Position numbers and translations under genes: made by a program
Part shown: positions 28,431 to 36,305 of the stretch, in pieces
How the letters are laid out: the number at the start of each line of letters is the position of its first letter
Position numbering within the stretch: position 1 is the first letter of the stretch
Notes under the pieces: model-generated
The model's database searches: none
What the model saw: the letters and a program-made list of their open reading frames with translations, nothing else
What the model was told of the DNA's origin: nothing
Assembly (NCBI GenBank): GCA_963741305.1
Contig: CAVUHL010000003.1
Location: 3,782,001-3,846,000, forward strand
DNA: 64,000 bases
Direction of reading: 5' to 3'
DNA from: DATMER01 sp963741305
GTDB taxonomy: Bacteria > Acidobacteriota > Thermoanaerobaculia > Multivoradales > UBA5704

Positions 28431-28692
28431 GTTGGAGCATCTTCCCTGCAAGAGGAGGCAGAAGACCTTCATCTCGTAGCATAAACTCCTATGTTCGGAG
28501 CAAAATGGAACCTACAGCTCCAACAAGCTCCTTGTTTCGGAGCATAAAAGAGAGAAGCAGCGTCTCCTGGAGACTGTTTTGCTCCAAATTGCGTTCTCTC
28601 CACCGTCCAGGAGTGTCCTGATGCTCCGAAAAAAAGAGGGGCTGCAGCATCCCGAAAAAGGGGAAGCCCCAGGGAGGGTGGATTCGGAGCTT
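28379..28692. repeat. Cluster of TGCTCCGA / TCGGAGCA motifs at the end of kinase copy 3
   Basis: The core TGCTCCRA, in either orientation, occurs about eight times in 310 bases: near 28379, 28411, 28432 (reverse), 28494 (reverse), 28535 (reverse), 28577, 28621 and 28683 (reverse). Several copies extend to TTTTGCTCC or GGAGCATAAA. The tract is visibly richer in A+T than its surroundings, begins inside the final codons of kinase copy 3 and fills the gap to the toxin gene. No convincing gene was seen in it. Function is unknown. Confidence 0.75.
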
Positions 28693-28694
28693 AT

Positions 28695-28991
28695 TCAGCT
28701 CAGGTAACGCTCGATGTCAAGGGCTCCGTGGAAGATGCCGAGGATGTCCACGCTCCCTTCGACCTTCACGAGGTAGGCAATTCTGAAGTGGCCGTAGAGA
28801 AGCACCCGGATGTGCCGTTGGGCCGAGCTCGAGTACCGGAAACCGCGCTCGGGAAAGGAGGCGAGCGTCTCCGCCCTTTCGAAGATCCCCCGGACAGTCC
28901 GGGCGGCCGCCTCGGGATTGTCCTCAGCGATGTGATCGTGGATCTCCCGGAGCCAGCGCTCCGCTTCGAGCGTCCACCTCACCCGCCCCAC
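28695..28991 (-). CDS. ParE/RelE-superfamily toxin
   Basis: A 98-residue protein with the ParE-type layout: an N-terminal WTLEAERWLREIHDHIAEDN helix, a RGIFERAETLASFPERG segment, and C-terminal strands HIRVLLYGHFRIAYLV and VDILGIFHG. ParE toxins usually poison DNA gyrase, while RelE relatives cut mRNA; sequence alone does not decide between them. The gene overlaps the upstream small gene by 13 bases, the standard antitoxin-first order. Confidence 0.88.
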   Translation of the reverse strand: MGRVRWTLEAERWLREIHDHIAEDNPEAAARTVRGIFERAETLASFPERGFRYSSSAQRHIRVLLYGHFRIAYLVKVEGSVDILGIFHGALDIERYLS

Positions 28992-29161
28992 GAGGAAATC
29001 CTGGCTTTCATCTCCTCGCTGCTGATCGTCCTGCCCTCGTCCGAGTCCGCCAAGCCACGCTCGACCATCCGCGCGAAGGCCAGCTCGCGCAGGATTTCGT
29101 CGTAGGAGCTGTCGTCGGGCTGCTCTTGAATGATCTCCAGCATCCGTTCCTTTACGGTCAT
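28979..29161 (-). CDS. Antitoxin of the ParE/RelE-type pair
   Basis: A 60-residue acidic protein starting MTVKERMLEIIQEQPDDSSY and ending in EGRTISSEEMKARI. This matches the small antitoxins commonly paired with ParE/RelE toxins, in which a helical N-terminus with a PDD-type turn is followed by an E-x-GR-x-(I/V)-x-x-EE tail that wraps the toxin. An ATG ten codons upstream is possible but gives an unusual N-terminus. TACAAT lies only a few bases before the start, so a short-leader or leaderless transcript is conceivable. The pair lies 26 bases after glucokinase on the same strand. Confidence 0.8.
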   Translation of the reverse strand: MTVKERMLEIIQEQPDDSSYDEILRELAFARMVERGLADSDEGRTISSEEMKARISSWGG

Positions 29162-29187
29162 GGCGACATTGTAACCCGCCCGCGGCC

Positions 29188-30195
29188 TCACGCCAGCAGA
29201 GCTGCCGCGTGCCTTGCCGCTCCCAGAAGCGCAGCGCGGTCGTTGAGGATCACCCGGACGGGTACCGCCTCCAGGAAGCCGCGGAAACGGCCCTTGTCGA
29301 AGAAGGCGCGGAGGAAGGTGCCGTCCTGGAGGCGCGGGAGGAGCTTCGGGGCGATCCCTCCGCCTAAGTAAATGCCTCCCGTGGCGGTCCCCACCAGGGC
29401 CAGATTGCCGGCGGCGGCTCCGTAGGCTGATACGAACATGCCCACAGACCGCGAGCAGAGGCCGCAGGATTCTGTCAGGGCTGCTTCCCCGATCACGCGC
29501 GAAGGATCCTCCCCGCGCTTCAGGGCCTCCCGGACTGGTGGGCTCTCCGGCAGACCGGCACGGTCCCTCAGGAATTCATAGATGTTGAAAAGCCCCGGGC
29601 CGGAGACCACCCGCTCGACGCTCACGTGCCCCTTGAAGATTTCGGAGAGATAGAAAAGAAGGCCGGCCTCGTCCTCGGTTCGGGGGGCGAAGTCCATGTG
29701 CCCTCCTTCCGAAGGGACCGGCACCCAGGCTCCCGCGACCCTCGGCAGCAGGGCCATCCCCAGTCCGGTCCCCGCGGCGATCAGCGCCAGGTTGCCGGCG
29801 CCGGCCGCTCCGGGCCCCCCGGCGTGGAGGGTCGACAGCTCGTCCTGGCGCAGGAGCGGGACTCCCTCGGCCGTGGCCACCAGGTCGTTGATCAGGACCA
29901 CGGCGTGGCCTCCGACCACGGAGGACAGCGCGCCGCCGTCCAGCTCCCAGGCCAGGTTCGGAGTGCTCGTGCGGTTCTCCAGGACCGGGCCGGGCACCCC
30001 GAAGCAGGCCGCTCGGACCTCCCGGGCGTCGGTACCGAGGAACTCTTCGAGGAGTGGAGCGAGGCCGGGATAGTCAGCGCTTGGGTACTTGGCACTCCTC
30101 AGCGGATGGGGCACCCCTTCGGCGACTTCGAACAGCCCGAGATTGCACTTGGTCCCGCCAACGTCGCCAGCCAGGACCACGGCGCGAGCGGCCAT
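29188..30195 (-). CDS. glk: Glucokinase
   Basis: A 335-residue Glk-family sugar kinase that phosphorylates glucose with ATP in the cytoplasm. The N-terminal phosphate-binding motif is DVGGTK (11-16), followed by CFGVPGPV, TPNLAWELD and VLINDLVATAEG, which line the glucose site in this family. IAAGTGLGMALL and SEGGHMDFAPR follow. Length is normal. The start lies one base after the glucose-6-phosphate isomerase stop, so the two make a glucose-entry operon into glycolysis. Confidence 0.93.
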   Translation of the reverse strand: MAARAVVLAGDVGGTKCNLGLFEVAEGVPHPLRSAKYPSADYPGLAPLLEEFLGTDAREVRAACFGVPGPVLENRTSTPNLAWELDGGALSSVVGGHAVVLINDLVATAEGVPLLRQDELSTLHAGGPGAAGAGNLALIAAGTGLGMALLPRVAGAWVPVPSEGGHMDFAPRTEDEAGLLFYLSEIFKGHVSVERVVSGPGLFNIYEFLRDRAGLPESPPVREALKRGEDPSRVIGEAALTESCGLCSRSVGMFVSAYGAAAGNLALVGTATGGIYLGGGIAPKLLPRLQDGTFLRAFFDKGRFRGFLEAVPVRVILNDRAALLGAARHAAALLA

Positions 30196-30196
30196 G

Positions 30197-31879
30197 TCAG
30201 ACCCCCAGCGCCCCCCGCAACCTGGCGAGGCCTCCGGGGACGTCGCTGCCCAGGTTGACCCGCACCACCCGCCTTCCCCGCTGCTCCAGGGCGCTGCGGT
30301 CGCCGTCCGCCTGGGCGCGGATCAGGGTACCGAAGGTGAAGTCGGTCTCGGGCACGGGCAGGTCGTGCTCCGGCTCGTCCACGATCTGGAGGAAGTGGCC
30401 CGCGTCGGGCCCTCCCTTGTGGAGCTGGCCGGTCGAATGGAGGAAGCGCGGGCCGTAGCCGAAGGTCGTGGCCAGCAGGGTGCGGTCGCGCAGCCGCGCC
30501 TGGACGTCGTGCAGGGTCTCCGTGGTCTCCTGAACCGCGGGCAGGTAGGCATGGACTCCGAGATAGCTCCCCGCTCCCGCTCCGGCCAGCCAATGCTCCA
30601 GAGCGCTTCCCAGAGGGCCGGAATCAGAGGCCTGCACCTCGTCGGCGGGCGCTGCCGGCGCTCCCGACGAGCGCTCTTTCATGGCCCGGGCCGCCAGCTC
30701 CTTGGCGAGCTGCACGTCCGGCTGGTCGAAGGGGTTGACCCCGAGGACCGCCCCGGCCGCGGCCGTGGCCATCTCCCAGCGGAACATCTCGCGCCCGAGG
30801 TCCGCCGGATCCGTGAGCCGGAAGCGGGCCACCGGATGGCCGACCGTCTCCAGCGCGGCGAGGCGCATCTCCAGCGGCTTGTCGTCGCCCTGGCTCAGGC
30901 CGACGAAGAAGCGGTCCTGGCCGTAGACGCCCGGCTCCCCCGTCCGCTCCCCCACGACCGGCACGATGCCGCGCCCGGCCTTGCCGGTGCTCTCGGCCAC
31001 GAGCTGCTCGATCCAGTCGGGAAAGGAGTCGAGCCCACGCGAGGCTAGAAAGGTTACCTTGTCGCGGCCCGCCAGGGCCAGCTCGCCCAGGGCGGCGCCG
31101 AGGACCAGGCCGGGGTTCGAAGTGGCCGGTCCGGTGCAGGCTTCGGCCATGGCGCGGGCCCGTGCCAGCAGCTCCCGCACGTCAACTCCGAGCAGCGCCG
31201 CGGGCACCAGGCCGAAGTTGGTCAAGGCGCTGTAGCGGCCTCCCACATCCTCCGGAGCGTTGAAAATGGCGCGGAAACCCCGTTCCCGGGCCAGCTTCTC
31301 CAGCGTGCTTCCGGGATCGGTGACCGCGGCGAAGCGGCGGCCGGCCTCGGAAGCCGAGGCCAGCGACTCGGCCGACCATTGCCAGAAGGCGCGGAACAGC
31401 GACAGGGTCTCGGTCGTCGTGCCCGACTTGCTAGAGACCACGAAGAGCGTTCGCGAGGGATCGAGCCGGGCTGCCAAAGAGCGCACCGCCCCCGGATGCG
31501 TGCTATCCAGCACGGTGATGGCCGGGAAGCCAGCCGCAGATCCGAATGTGCGGGCGAAGACTTCGGGCGCGAGGCTCGACCCTCCCATGCCGAGGACGAC
31601 GGCCTGACGGAAACCGGCAGCGCGGACCTCCTGGCCGAAGCGGGCGAGGTCTTCGGCCTGGGTGCGCATGGACTCGGGCAGCTTGAGCCAGCCCAGGCGG
31701 TCGGTCAGCTCGGGGACCGGCTGGGCCGACCAGACGGTATGGTCCTTGGCCCACAGGCGGCGGCCGAAGCCCTCGGACTGCCAGCGCTCCAGCCGCGCCT
31801 GGACGGCGGACTCGTACCGCCCCAGCCGCAGCTCTGCCCCCACCACGCGGCTCTCCTGCATCACCTCCCTGTCGCTCAT
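30197..31879 (-). CDS. pgi: Glucose-6-phosphate isomerase
   Basis: A 560-residue enzyme interconverting glucose 6-phosphate and fructose 6-phosphate. The ATG at MSDREVMQESRV was chosen because AGGAGG lies six bases upstream; the longer open frame lies over the divergent neighbour. Key segments are VVLGMGGSSLAPEVFARTFG and FVVSSKSGTTTETLSLF, the SIS-domain sugar-phosphate site, then SRGLDSFPDWIEQLVAEST and the C-terminal GPRFLHSTGQLHKGG. The sequence resembles the isomerase half of bifunctional transaldolase-isomerase proteins, but no transaldolase part is present. Co-transcribed with glk and divergent from a CusF-like lipoprotein. Confidence 0.93.
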   Translation of the reverse strand: MSDREVMQESRVVGAELRLGRYESAVQARLERWQSEGFGRRLWAKDHTVWSAQPVPELTDRLGWLKLPESMRTQAEDLARFGQEVRAAGFRQAVVLGMGGSSLAPEVFARTFGSAAGFPAITVLDSTHPGAVRSLAARLDPSRTLFVVSSKSGTTTETLSLFRAFWQWSAESLASASEAGRRFAAVTDPGSTLEKLARERGFRAIFNAPEDVGGRYSALTNFGLVPAALLGVDVRELLARARAMAEACTGPATSNPGLVLGAALGELALAGRDKVTFLASRGLDSFPDWIEQLVAESTGKAGRGIVPVVGERTGEPGVYGQDRFFVGLSQGDDKPLEMRLAALETVGHPVARFRLTDPADLGREMFRWEMATAAAGAVLGVNPFDQPDVQLAKELAARAMKERSSGAPAAPADEVQASDSGPLGSALEHWLAGAGAGSYLGVHAYLPAVQETTETLHDVQARLRDRTLLATTFGYGPRFLHSTGQLHKGGPDAGHFLQIVDEPEHDLPVPETDFTFGTLIRAQADGDRSALEQRGRRVVRVNLGSDVPGGLARLRGALGV

Positions 31880-31930
31880 GCGCTCCCTCCTTCCGGACCC
31901 GAACATTATGCATGCTACGATCCAGCCGCA

Positions 31931-32344
31931 ATGGGCGTGCGTGCGAGAGCTTTCCGCAAGATCCTCTTCCTCCTGGCCGTTCTGAGCCTCGCCGGCTGTT
32001 CGGGAGAGAAGGAAGCCGGCCGGACCTACACCGTCCGCGGACAGGTGACGCAGCTCCCCGATCCGAGCAATCCCGGCACGGGCCTTTATCTCAACCACGA
32101 GGCCATCGACGATTTCGTCAGCCGCGACGGCGAGATGGTGGGCATGGACCCCATGACCATGTCGTTCCTCGTAGACGAAGAGGCCTCGCTGGAGGGGATC
32201 GCCGTCGGGGATGTGGTCGAGGTCAAGCTGCACGTGGATTGGGGGGCCGAAACCGAGGCCGCGATCGTCGGGATCCGCGAGCTCCCGCCCGGCACGAAGC
32301 TCGTCTATCGCGCCGCCCAGCCGAAGAACGAACAAAAAAACTAG
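31931..32344 (+). CDS. Lipoprotein with CusF-like copper-binding domain
   Basis: 137 residues. A signal peptide ends in the lipobox LSLAGC, so the protein is probably anchored in a membrane facing the periplasm. The body matches the small CusF-type OB-fold that binds copper or silver: YTVRGQVTQLP, LNHEAIDDF with a candidate His ligand, and MDPMTMSFLV with the paired Met ligands, followed by a V-G-D-V-V-E-V strand. The role is presumably metal chaperoning or detoxification. OsmC follows 22 bases later. Its start region is shared divergently with pgi across 51 bases. Confidence 0.82.
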   Translation: MGVRARAFRKILFLLAVLSLAGCSGEKEAGRTYTVRGQVTQLPDPSNPGTGLYLNHEAIDDFVSRDGEMVGMDPMTMSFLVDEEASLEGIAVGDVVEVKLHVDWGAETEAAIVGIRELPPGTKLVYRAAQPKNEQKN

Positions 32345-32366
32345 ACATCCATAGGAGGAGGACACC

Positions 32367-32792
32367 ATGCCGGTACGCAAGGCCGACGCGGTCTGGGAAG
32401 GGGACATCCGGGGAGGCAACGGAAAGGTTTCGCTGGGCAGCGGCGCGTTCGAGGGCCGCTACTCGTTCGGTTCCCGCTTCGAAGAAGGAGCAGGGACCAA
32501 TCCCGAGGAGCTGATCGGCGCCGCTCACGCCGGCTGTTTCTCGATGGCGCTGAGCGGCGGGCTCGGCCGCGGCGGGCACACGCCCAAGCGCATCGCCACC
32601 ACCGCCAAGGTCCATATCGAGAAAGTGGGCGAGGGCTTTTCGATCACCCGCATCGAGCTCGACACCCAGGCCGAGGTGCCCGGGATCGACGATGCCACCT
32701 TCCAGGAATTCGCCAAGAAAGCCAAGGAAGGCTGCCCCGTCTCCAAGGCGCTCGCGGGCACGGAGATCACGCTCAACGCCAAGCTGATTTGA
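32367..32792 (+). CDS. OsmC-family peroxiredoxin
   Basis: A 141-residue thiol peroxidase of the OsmC/Ohr superfamily that reduces organic hydroperoxides. The peroxidatic cysteine is Cys57 in GAAHAGCFSMAL and the second is Cys123 in KEGCPVSKAL, the standard spacing. YSFGSRFEEGAGTNPEELIG is the family entry motif. An AGGAGGAGG ribosome-binding site lies a few bases before the ATG. It follows the CusF-like gene, which suggests a shared metal and oxidative stress response. Confidence 0.93.
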   Translation: MPVRKADAVWEGDIRGGNGKVSLGSGAFEGRYSFGSRFEEGAGTNPEELIGAAHAGCFSMALSGGLGRGGHTPKRIATTAKVHIEKVGEGFSITRIELDTQAEVPGIDDATFQEFAKKAKEGCPVSKALAGTEITLNAKLI

Positions 32793-32950
32793 CCCTCACC
32801 CCTACCCCCTCTCCCACTCGCACTCACGCCCGCCCGGGAGAGGGGGGACCGGATCGGAACCGGACCTTCTGTTTTGCTTTGCTGTTGGGCGGGGGCGCCC
32901 CTCTCCCGGGTGGGCGTGAGTGCGTGTGGGAGAGGGGACGGGGGTGAGGG
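32793..32950. repeat. CCCTCACCCC...GGGGTGAGGG inverted-repeat element, copy B1
   Basis: The left arm begins CCCTCACCCCTACCCCCTCT and the right arm ends with its complement, AGAGGGG-ACGGGGGTGAGGG. Inner sequences CACTCACGCCC/GGGCGTGAGTG and CGGGAGAGGGG/CCCCTCTCCCG also pair, so the whole 158 bases can fold into one long hairpin around a short centre. It lies directly after the OsmC stop and may also end transcription there. Related copies occur near 47.1 and 62.1 kb. Confidence 0.9.
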
Positions 32951-32992
32951 TCTTCTATAACACTGATCTATCGTCTGCTTGCTATTTTATCC

Positions 32993-33021
32993 TTGACTTC
33001 CCCTCCTCGGGCTTTTACGCT
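32993..33021 (+). promoter_or_regulatory. Sigma-70-type promoter for the bactofilin gene
   Basis: TTGACT and TACGCT are separated by 17 bases, about 50 bases upstream of the bactofilin ATG. The -35 box is near consensus and the -10 box is weak. Assigned by eye. Confidence 0.5.
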
Positions 33022-33072
33022 GCTACTGCTCACACCGATGTGCAGCCGTAAGCTTCAAGGAGGTCCTTCCCC

Positions 33073-33633
33073 ATGGCCTGGAATAAGAGAGACGACCAAC
33101 CCAATGGTCCCGAGCCCGCATCCACCGCGCCCCGTCCCATGTCCTCTGCACCCTCCGCGCCCGTGACATCATCCTCCCCCAATCCCTCCCCTGAGCCCAG
33201 GCGCTCGGGAGACCGGGCGACGATCGGCGCGTCGATAATCATCAAGGGTGATCTGAGCGGCGGTGAGGACCTGGTGATCGAAGGGCGGGTCGAGGGCAAG
33301 GTCGATCTCAAGCAGCACAACGTCACGATCGGTCCGAGTGGGCGGGTGAAGGCGGACGTTTTCGGCAAGGTCATCACCATCGAGGGCGAGGTGGACGGCA
33401 ACGTCTTCGCCCAGGAGCAGGCGATCCTGCGCCAGGCCGGCGCGATCCGCGGCAACATCACGGCGCCGCGTGTGATCCTGGAGGACGGCTCGCGCTTCAA
33501 GGGCAGCATCGACATGGAGGCGAAGGAAGGTTCCTCCTCACGCCATGGCTCGGACCGCTCGGACCGGCCGCAAGGGGTGGATAAGCAGGCGGGTGAGCCC
33601 GCGGGCGCGAGCCGGGCGGCTCAAGCCGGATGA
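33073..33633 (+). CDS. Bactofilin (polymer-forming cytoskeletal protein)
   Basis: 186 residues. A disordered Pro/Ser-rich N-terminus of about 50 residues precedes the bactofilin beta-helix, seen as short repeating strands: ATIGASIIIKGDLSG, LVIEGRVEGKVDL, NVTIGPSGRVKADVFG, ITIEGEVDGNVFA and GAIRGNITAPRVILEDGSRFKGSID. The tail is charged and low in complexity. Bactofilins polymerise without nucleotide and scaffold envelope or shape functions on the inner membrane. AAGGAGG lies 8-10 bases before the ATG. It is coupled to the following methyltransferase by ATGA. Confidence 0.93.
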   Translation: MAWNKRDDQPNGPEPASTAPRPMSSAPSAPVTSSSPNPSPEPRRSGDRATIGASIIIKGDLSGGEDLVIEGRVEGKVDLKQHNVTIGPSGRVKADVFGKVITIEGEVDGNVFAQEQAILRQAGAIRGNITAPRVILEDGSRFKGSIDMEAKEGSSSRHGSDRSDRPQGVDKQAGEPAGASRAAQAG

Positions 33634-34271
33634 GCTGGTTTTCGCGCTCTCGCAGAGAGCCCTCTGTCGCACAGGCGGAAGCCGCACCCGAGGTCTACAA
33701 GTCTCTGGGGCTCACCGCTTTGCTTGAATCGATGCGCCGCAAGGGGCAGGGATTGAGGATCCTCGACCTCGGTTCCGCCGTGGGGAGCAATGTGGAGTTC
33801 CTGTCCCAGCTCGGCTGCAAGCTGCACATCGGCGACCTGTATGCCTCGCGCTCCACGGCCGTGGAGGGCGAGGAGCTCGGGCAGGAGTTCTTCGAGCAGC
33901 TCTTCCCCGCCGACACCAAGTTCGACGTGGTGCTCGCCTGGGACCTCTTCAACTACCTGCAACGCAAGGAGATGGCCCGGCTGGGCGTGCTGCTCCGGCG
34001 CAACTGCCGGCCCGGCGCCCTGATCTTCTCCCTGATGTGGATTCAGAAGCAGATCCCGGCCCAGCCGATCCGCTTCCGGATGCATGAGAACGGGCAGCTC
34101 GTCTATGAGCGGCGGACCGGGCTGGAAAGGCCTGGGCCGCGCTACGCCCCGGCCGAGATCTCCGGCCTGCTCAAGGGGTTCCGCGTCGACCGCTCGTTTC
34201 TGCTGCGGCACGGTATCCAGGAGTACCTCTTCGTCCGCGACGACGAAGAGGATGAGACCCGGGCGATTTGA
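33630..34271 (+). CDS. Class I SAM-dependent methyltransferase-like protein
   Basis: 213 residues. The Rossmann-type SAM site is recognisable as LRILDLGSAVGSNVEFLSQL, followed by HIGDLYAS (acidic residue after strand 2) and FDVVLAWDLFNYL (strand 4 region). The substrate is not recognisable; the GSAVGSN glycine motif departs from the usual GxGxG. It is translationally coupled to bactofilin and could modify an envelope component assembled on it, but that is only context. Confidence 0.75.
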   Translation: MSWFSRSRREPSVAQAEAAPEVYKSLGLTALLESMRRKGQGLRILDLGSAVGSNVEFLSQLGCKLHIGDLYASRSTAVEGEELGQEFFEQLFPADTKFDVVLAWDLFNYLQRKEMARLGVLLRRNCRPGALIFSLMWIQKQIPAQPIRFRMHENGQLVYERRTGLERPGPRYAPAEISGLLKGFRVDRSFLLRHGIQEYLFVRDDEEDETRAI

Positions 34272-34273
34272 GA

Positions 34274-34295
34274 GAGGGCGCCTGCGGGCGCCCTC
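34274..34295. terminator. Hairpin between convergent methyltransferase and oxidoreductase genes
   Basis: A perfect 9-base stem GAGGGCGCC/GGCGCCCTC with the loop TGCG sits exactly between the two stops and overlaps the last bases of the minus-strand gene. It probably works as a bidirectional terminator. There is no long T-run on either side. Confidence 0.65.
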
Positions 34296-35268
34296 AACTT
34301 CTGTAGACCGCGTCTACCACCTCGCTCACCCGCACACTGCGCTCGATCCCGGGATCGAAGCCTTCGCTTAGGCGGCCCGCCCAATCGAGGATAGCCTTGC
34401 CCAGCCAGTCCCGCGACTCGCGCACTGCCACTTCGCCCGAGCGGCCCGAGAAGCGAGCCAGCTCGAAGTCGTAGAAGCTGCCGTCCACATTCCGGAATTC
34501 GGCCCCGCCGGAGGTCCCAAAGGCGGAGAGCCGAATGACGCAGTCCTGCCCCGCGTGGGCATTCCAGCTCACGGCCACCGATGCGGAAGAACCACCCTCC
34601 AGTGCCAACCGCGCGTTGGCAAAGTCGTCCACCTCCCCTTCCCCCAGGGGCCGCCCCTCTTTCCAGGCTCCGCCATGAACCTCCTTCACCTCGGGATCGC
34701 CCAGCAGCCAGAGCGCGAGGTCGATCAGGTGGACGCCCAGGTCCATCAGCGCGCCCCCACCTGAGAGCCGCGGGTCGAAGCACCAGGGCTTGTCCGGGCC
34801 GTAGGCGTTGTGGAACACGGTATCCACGCTGAACACCCGCCCCAGCTCGCCCGCCTCGATCGCCCGGCGCAGCGCCTGCGCCCCTTCCGTGTAGCGGTAG
34901 GAGTAGTCCACTCCCAGCAACCGGCCGGCCTTGCGCGCGGCCTCTACCATCTCCCGCGCCTCGCGGGCGTTCAGGGCCAGGGGCTTTTGGCAGAAGACGG
35001 CGAGCCCCCGGTCCAGCGCCGCCAGGGCCTGGGGTGCGTGGAGGGAATTGGGGGTGGCGATGACCACGCCGTCGAGGCGGAGGTCCGCGGCAAGCATCTC
35101 GTTGAAATCAGAGAAGGTGGCGGCCTCGGGATGGGCGAGGGCGACTTCCTCCAGGCGCTGGGGGGCGGGCTCGCAGAGGGCGGCCACCTCGGCAAGTCCA
35201 GCGGCGGTGGACACGGCTTCCAACCGCATGGTCCCGATCCAGCCGAGGCCCACGAAGCCCAGTCTCAT
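34294..35268 (-). CDS. Gfo/Idh/MocA-family oxidoreductase
   Basis: A 324-residue NAD(P)-dependent dehydrogenase. The N-terminal Rossmann fold begins MRLGFVGLGWIGTMRLEA (GxGxxG type), followed by VVIATPNSLHAPQA and the signature VFCQKPLALNAREA, in which the Lys of the E/Q-KP motif is catalytic. The C-terminal alpha/beta domain includes DLGVHLIDLALWL. The family oxidises or reduces sugars, inositols and related polyols; the substrate here is unknown. Its ATG overlaps the stop of the upstream alcohol dehydrogenase as ATGA, so the two probably act in one polyol or sugar pathway. Confidence 0.9.
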   Translation of the reverse strand: MRLGFVGLGWIGTMRLEAVSTAAGLAEVAALCEPAPQRLEEVALAHPEAATFSDFNEMLAADLRLDGVVIATPNSLHAPQALAALDRGLAVFCQKPLALNAREAREMVEAARKAGRLLGVDYSYRYTEGAQALRRAIEAGELGRVFSVDTVFHNAYGPDKPWCFDPRLSGGGALMDLGVHLIDLALWLLGDPEVKEVHGGAWKEGRPLGEGEVDDFANARLALEGGSSASVAVSWNAHAGQDCVIRLSAFGTSGGAEFRNVDGSFYDFELARFSGRSGEVAVRESRDWLGKAILDWAGRLSEGFDPGIERSVRVSEVVDAVYRS

Positions 35269-36188
35269 ATCGCCAGCACTACTGACTTGAGGAACCCTTC
35301 CGGACGCTCCTCCGTCATCCTGAAAGCTTGATTGATGTCCGCCAGGGGGAAGGTGTGGGTGATGAGCGGCTCTAGATCGAGCTCGCCGGCGGCGAGGAGG
35401 CGCACCCCCTCCTCCATGCCACTCCGATAGACCGCGGGGTCGCGCTCGTGGGCGTTGATCACGTCGATCCCGTTCCAGTTCCAGAGCTGCATGTTGACGG
35501 TGCGCGGCCCGTCCTGGTGATACCCCGCCACGATCAGCCGGCCGCGAACGCGGAGCAGGTTCGTGGCCAGATCGAGCGGCCCCTGCTTGCCCGTGGCCTC
35601 GATGACCACATCCGCCCCACCAGGGACCTGATCTTCGTAGGTAAGCACCTCAACCCCCAGGCGCTCTGCCAGGGCGGAATCCATCCTGCGCCGGGAAACG
35701 GCGATCACCCGGCCGGGCTTGTGTCTCCGGAGGAGCTGGAGCAGGAGCGTCCCCAAAAAACCCGTGCCCAGCAGGACCACCGTGTCTCCCTCCTGGACGC
35801 CGGAGCGGCGCATCACATTGACCGCGCAGGCCATGGGCTCCCCCAGCACGGGCCGGTCGGCCAGTGCCTCGGGAAGGGGGATGATCGAGTCGGCGCGGGC
35901 GAGGTCGTACTCCGCGTAGGCCCGGTAGGTGAGGGCGGTCACCGGCTGGCCGGCGGCGAGCCCCTCGACCCCGGGGCCGACGGACTCAATGGTTCCAAAC
36001 ACCTCGTGGCCCGGAGCGCCCGGCTCCAATGGGTAGCCCATGCCGGGGAACCCTTTCCAGGGCCCCATGTCGGACCCGCAGACGCCGCAGCCCCGCACGC
36101 GGATGCGCACCTCACCCTCGCCCGGCTCGGGCGTGTCCATGGACTCGATACGGAACTGGCGTGGCTCGGTCAGGATCGCGGAACGCAT
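35265..36188 (-). CDS. Zinc-type medium-chain alcohol dehydrogenase
   Basis: A 307-residue MDR dehydrogenase. The catalytic zinc region has GCGVCGSD and APGHEVFGTIESVG. The cofactor fold has TVVLLGTGFLGTLLLQLL. The lobe that normally carries four structural-zinc cysteines is missing: sequence runs directly from GQPVTALTY to RAYAEYD, which explains the short length. Relatives include sorbitol- and threonine-dehydrogenase-like enzymes. It is coupled to the Gfo/Idh/MocA gene. A decayed copy of its 5' end lies between the two M4 peptidase genes. Confidence 0.88.
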   Translation of the reverse strand: MRSAILTEPRQFRIESMDTPEPGEGEVRIRVRGCGVCGSDMGPWKGFPGMGYPLEPGAPGHEVFGTIESVGPGVEGLAAGQPVTALTYRAYAEYDLARADSIIPLPEALADRPVLGEPMACAVNVMRRSGVQEGDTVVLLGTGFLGTLLLQLLRRHKPGRVIAVSRRRMDSALAERLGVEVLTYEDQVPGGADVVIEATGKQGPLDLATNLLRVRGRLIVAGYHQDGPRTVNMQLWNWNGIDVINAHERDPAVYRSGMEEGVRLLAAGELDLEPLITHTFPLADINQAFRMTEERPEGFLKSVVLAI

Positions 36189-36240
36189 GGTTTTCCACCT
36201 TGAAGCGAGAACCGTGCCGGAACATATGTAGAAATGGCTG

Positions 36241-36270
36241 TTGATCTGACTGTCCAGATGTGACTAAATT
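36241..36270 (+). promoter_or_regulatory. Promoter of the first M4 peptidase
   Basis: TTGATC and TAAATT are 18 bases apart, 36 bases before the ATG. A copy of the same upstream region before the second M4 gene (39257-39286) keeps TTGATC and the 18-base spacing but has AAAATG as the -10 box. Conservation of the -35 box and spacing supports the assignment. Confidence 0.5.
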
Positions 36271-36305
36271 ATCCTCTCTTTTTGCGGCTCATAGGAGAAA
36301 GTCTC

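Noticed and set aside
28379..28621. 80-codon plus-strand gene in the TGCTCCGA cluster
   Set aside because: It overlaps the end of kinase copy 3, lacks a ribosome-binding site, and its sequence is made of the repeated motif in shifting frames.
30197..31879. Bifunctional transaldolase-isomerase
   Set aside because: The isomerase part resembles that of the fusion enzymes, but a clear start and ribosome-binding site exclude an upstream transaldolase domain.
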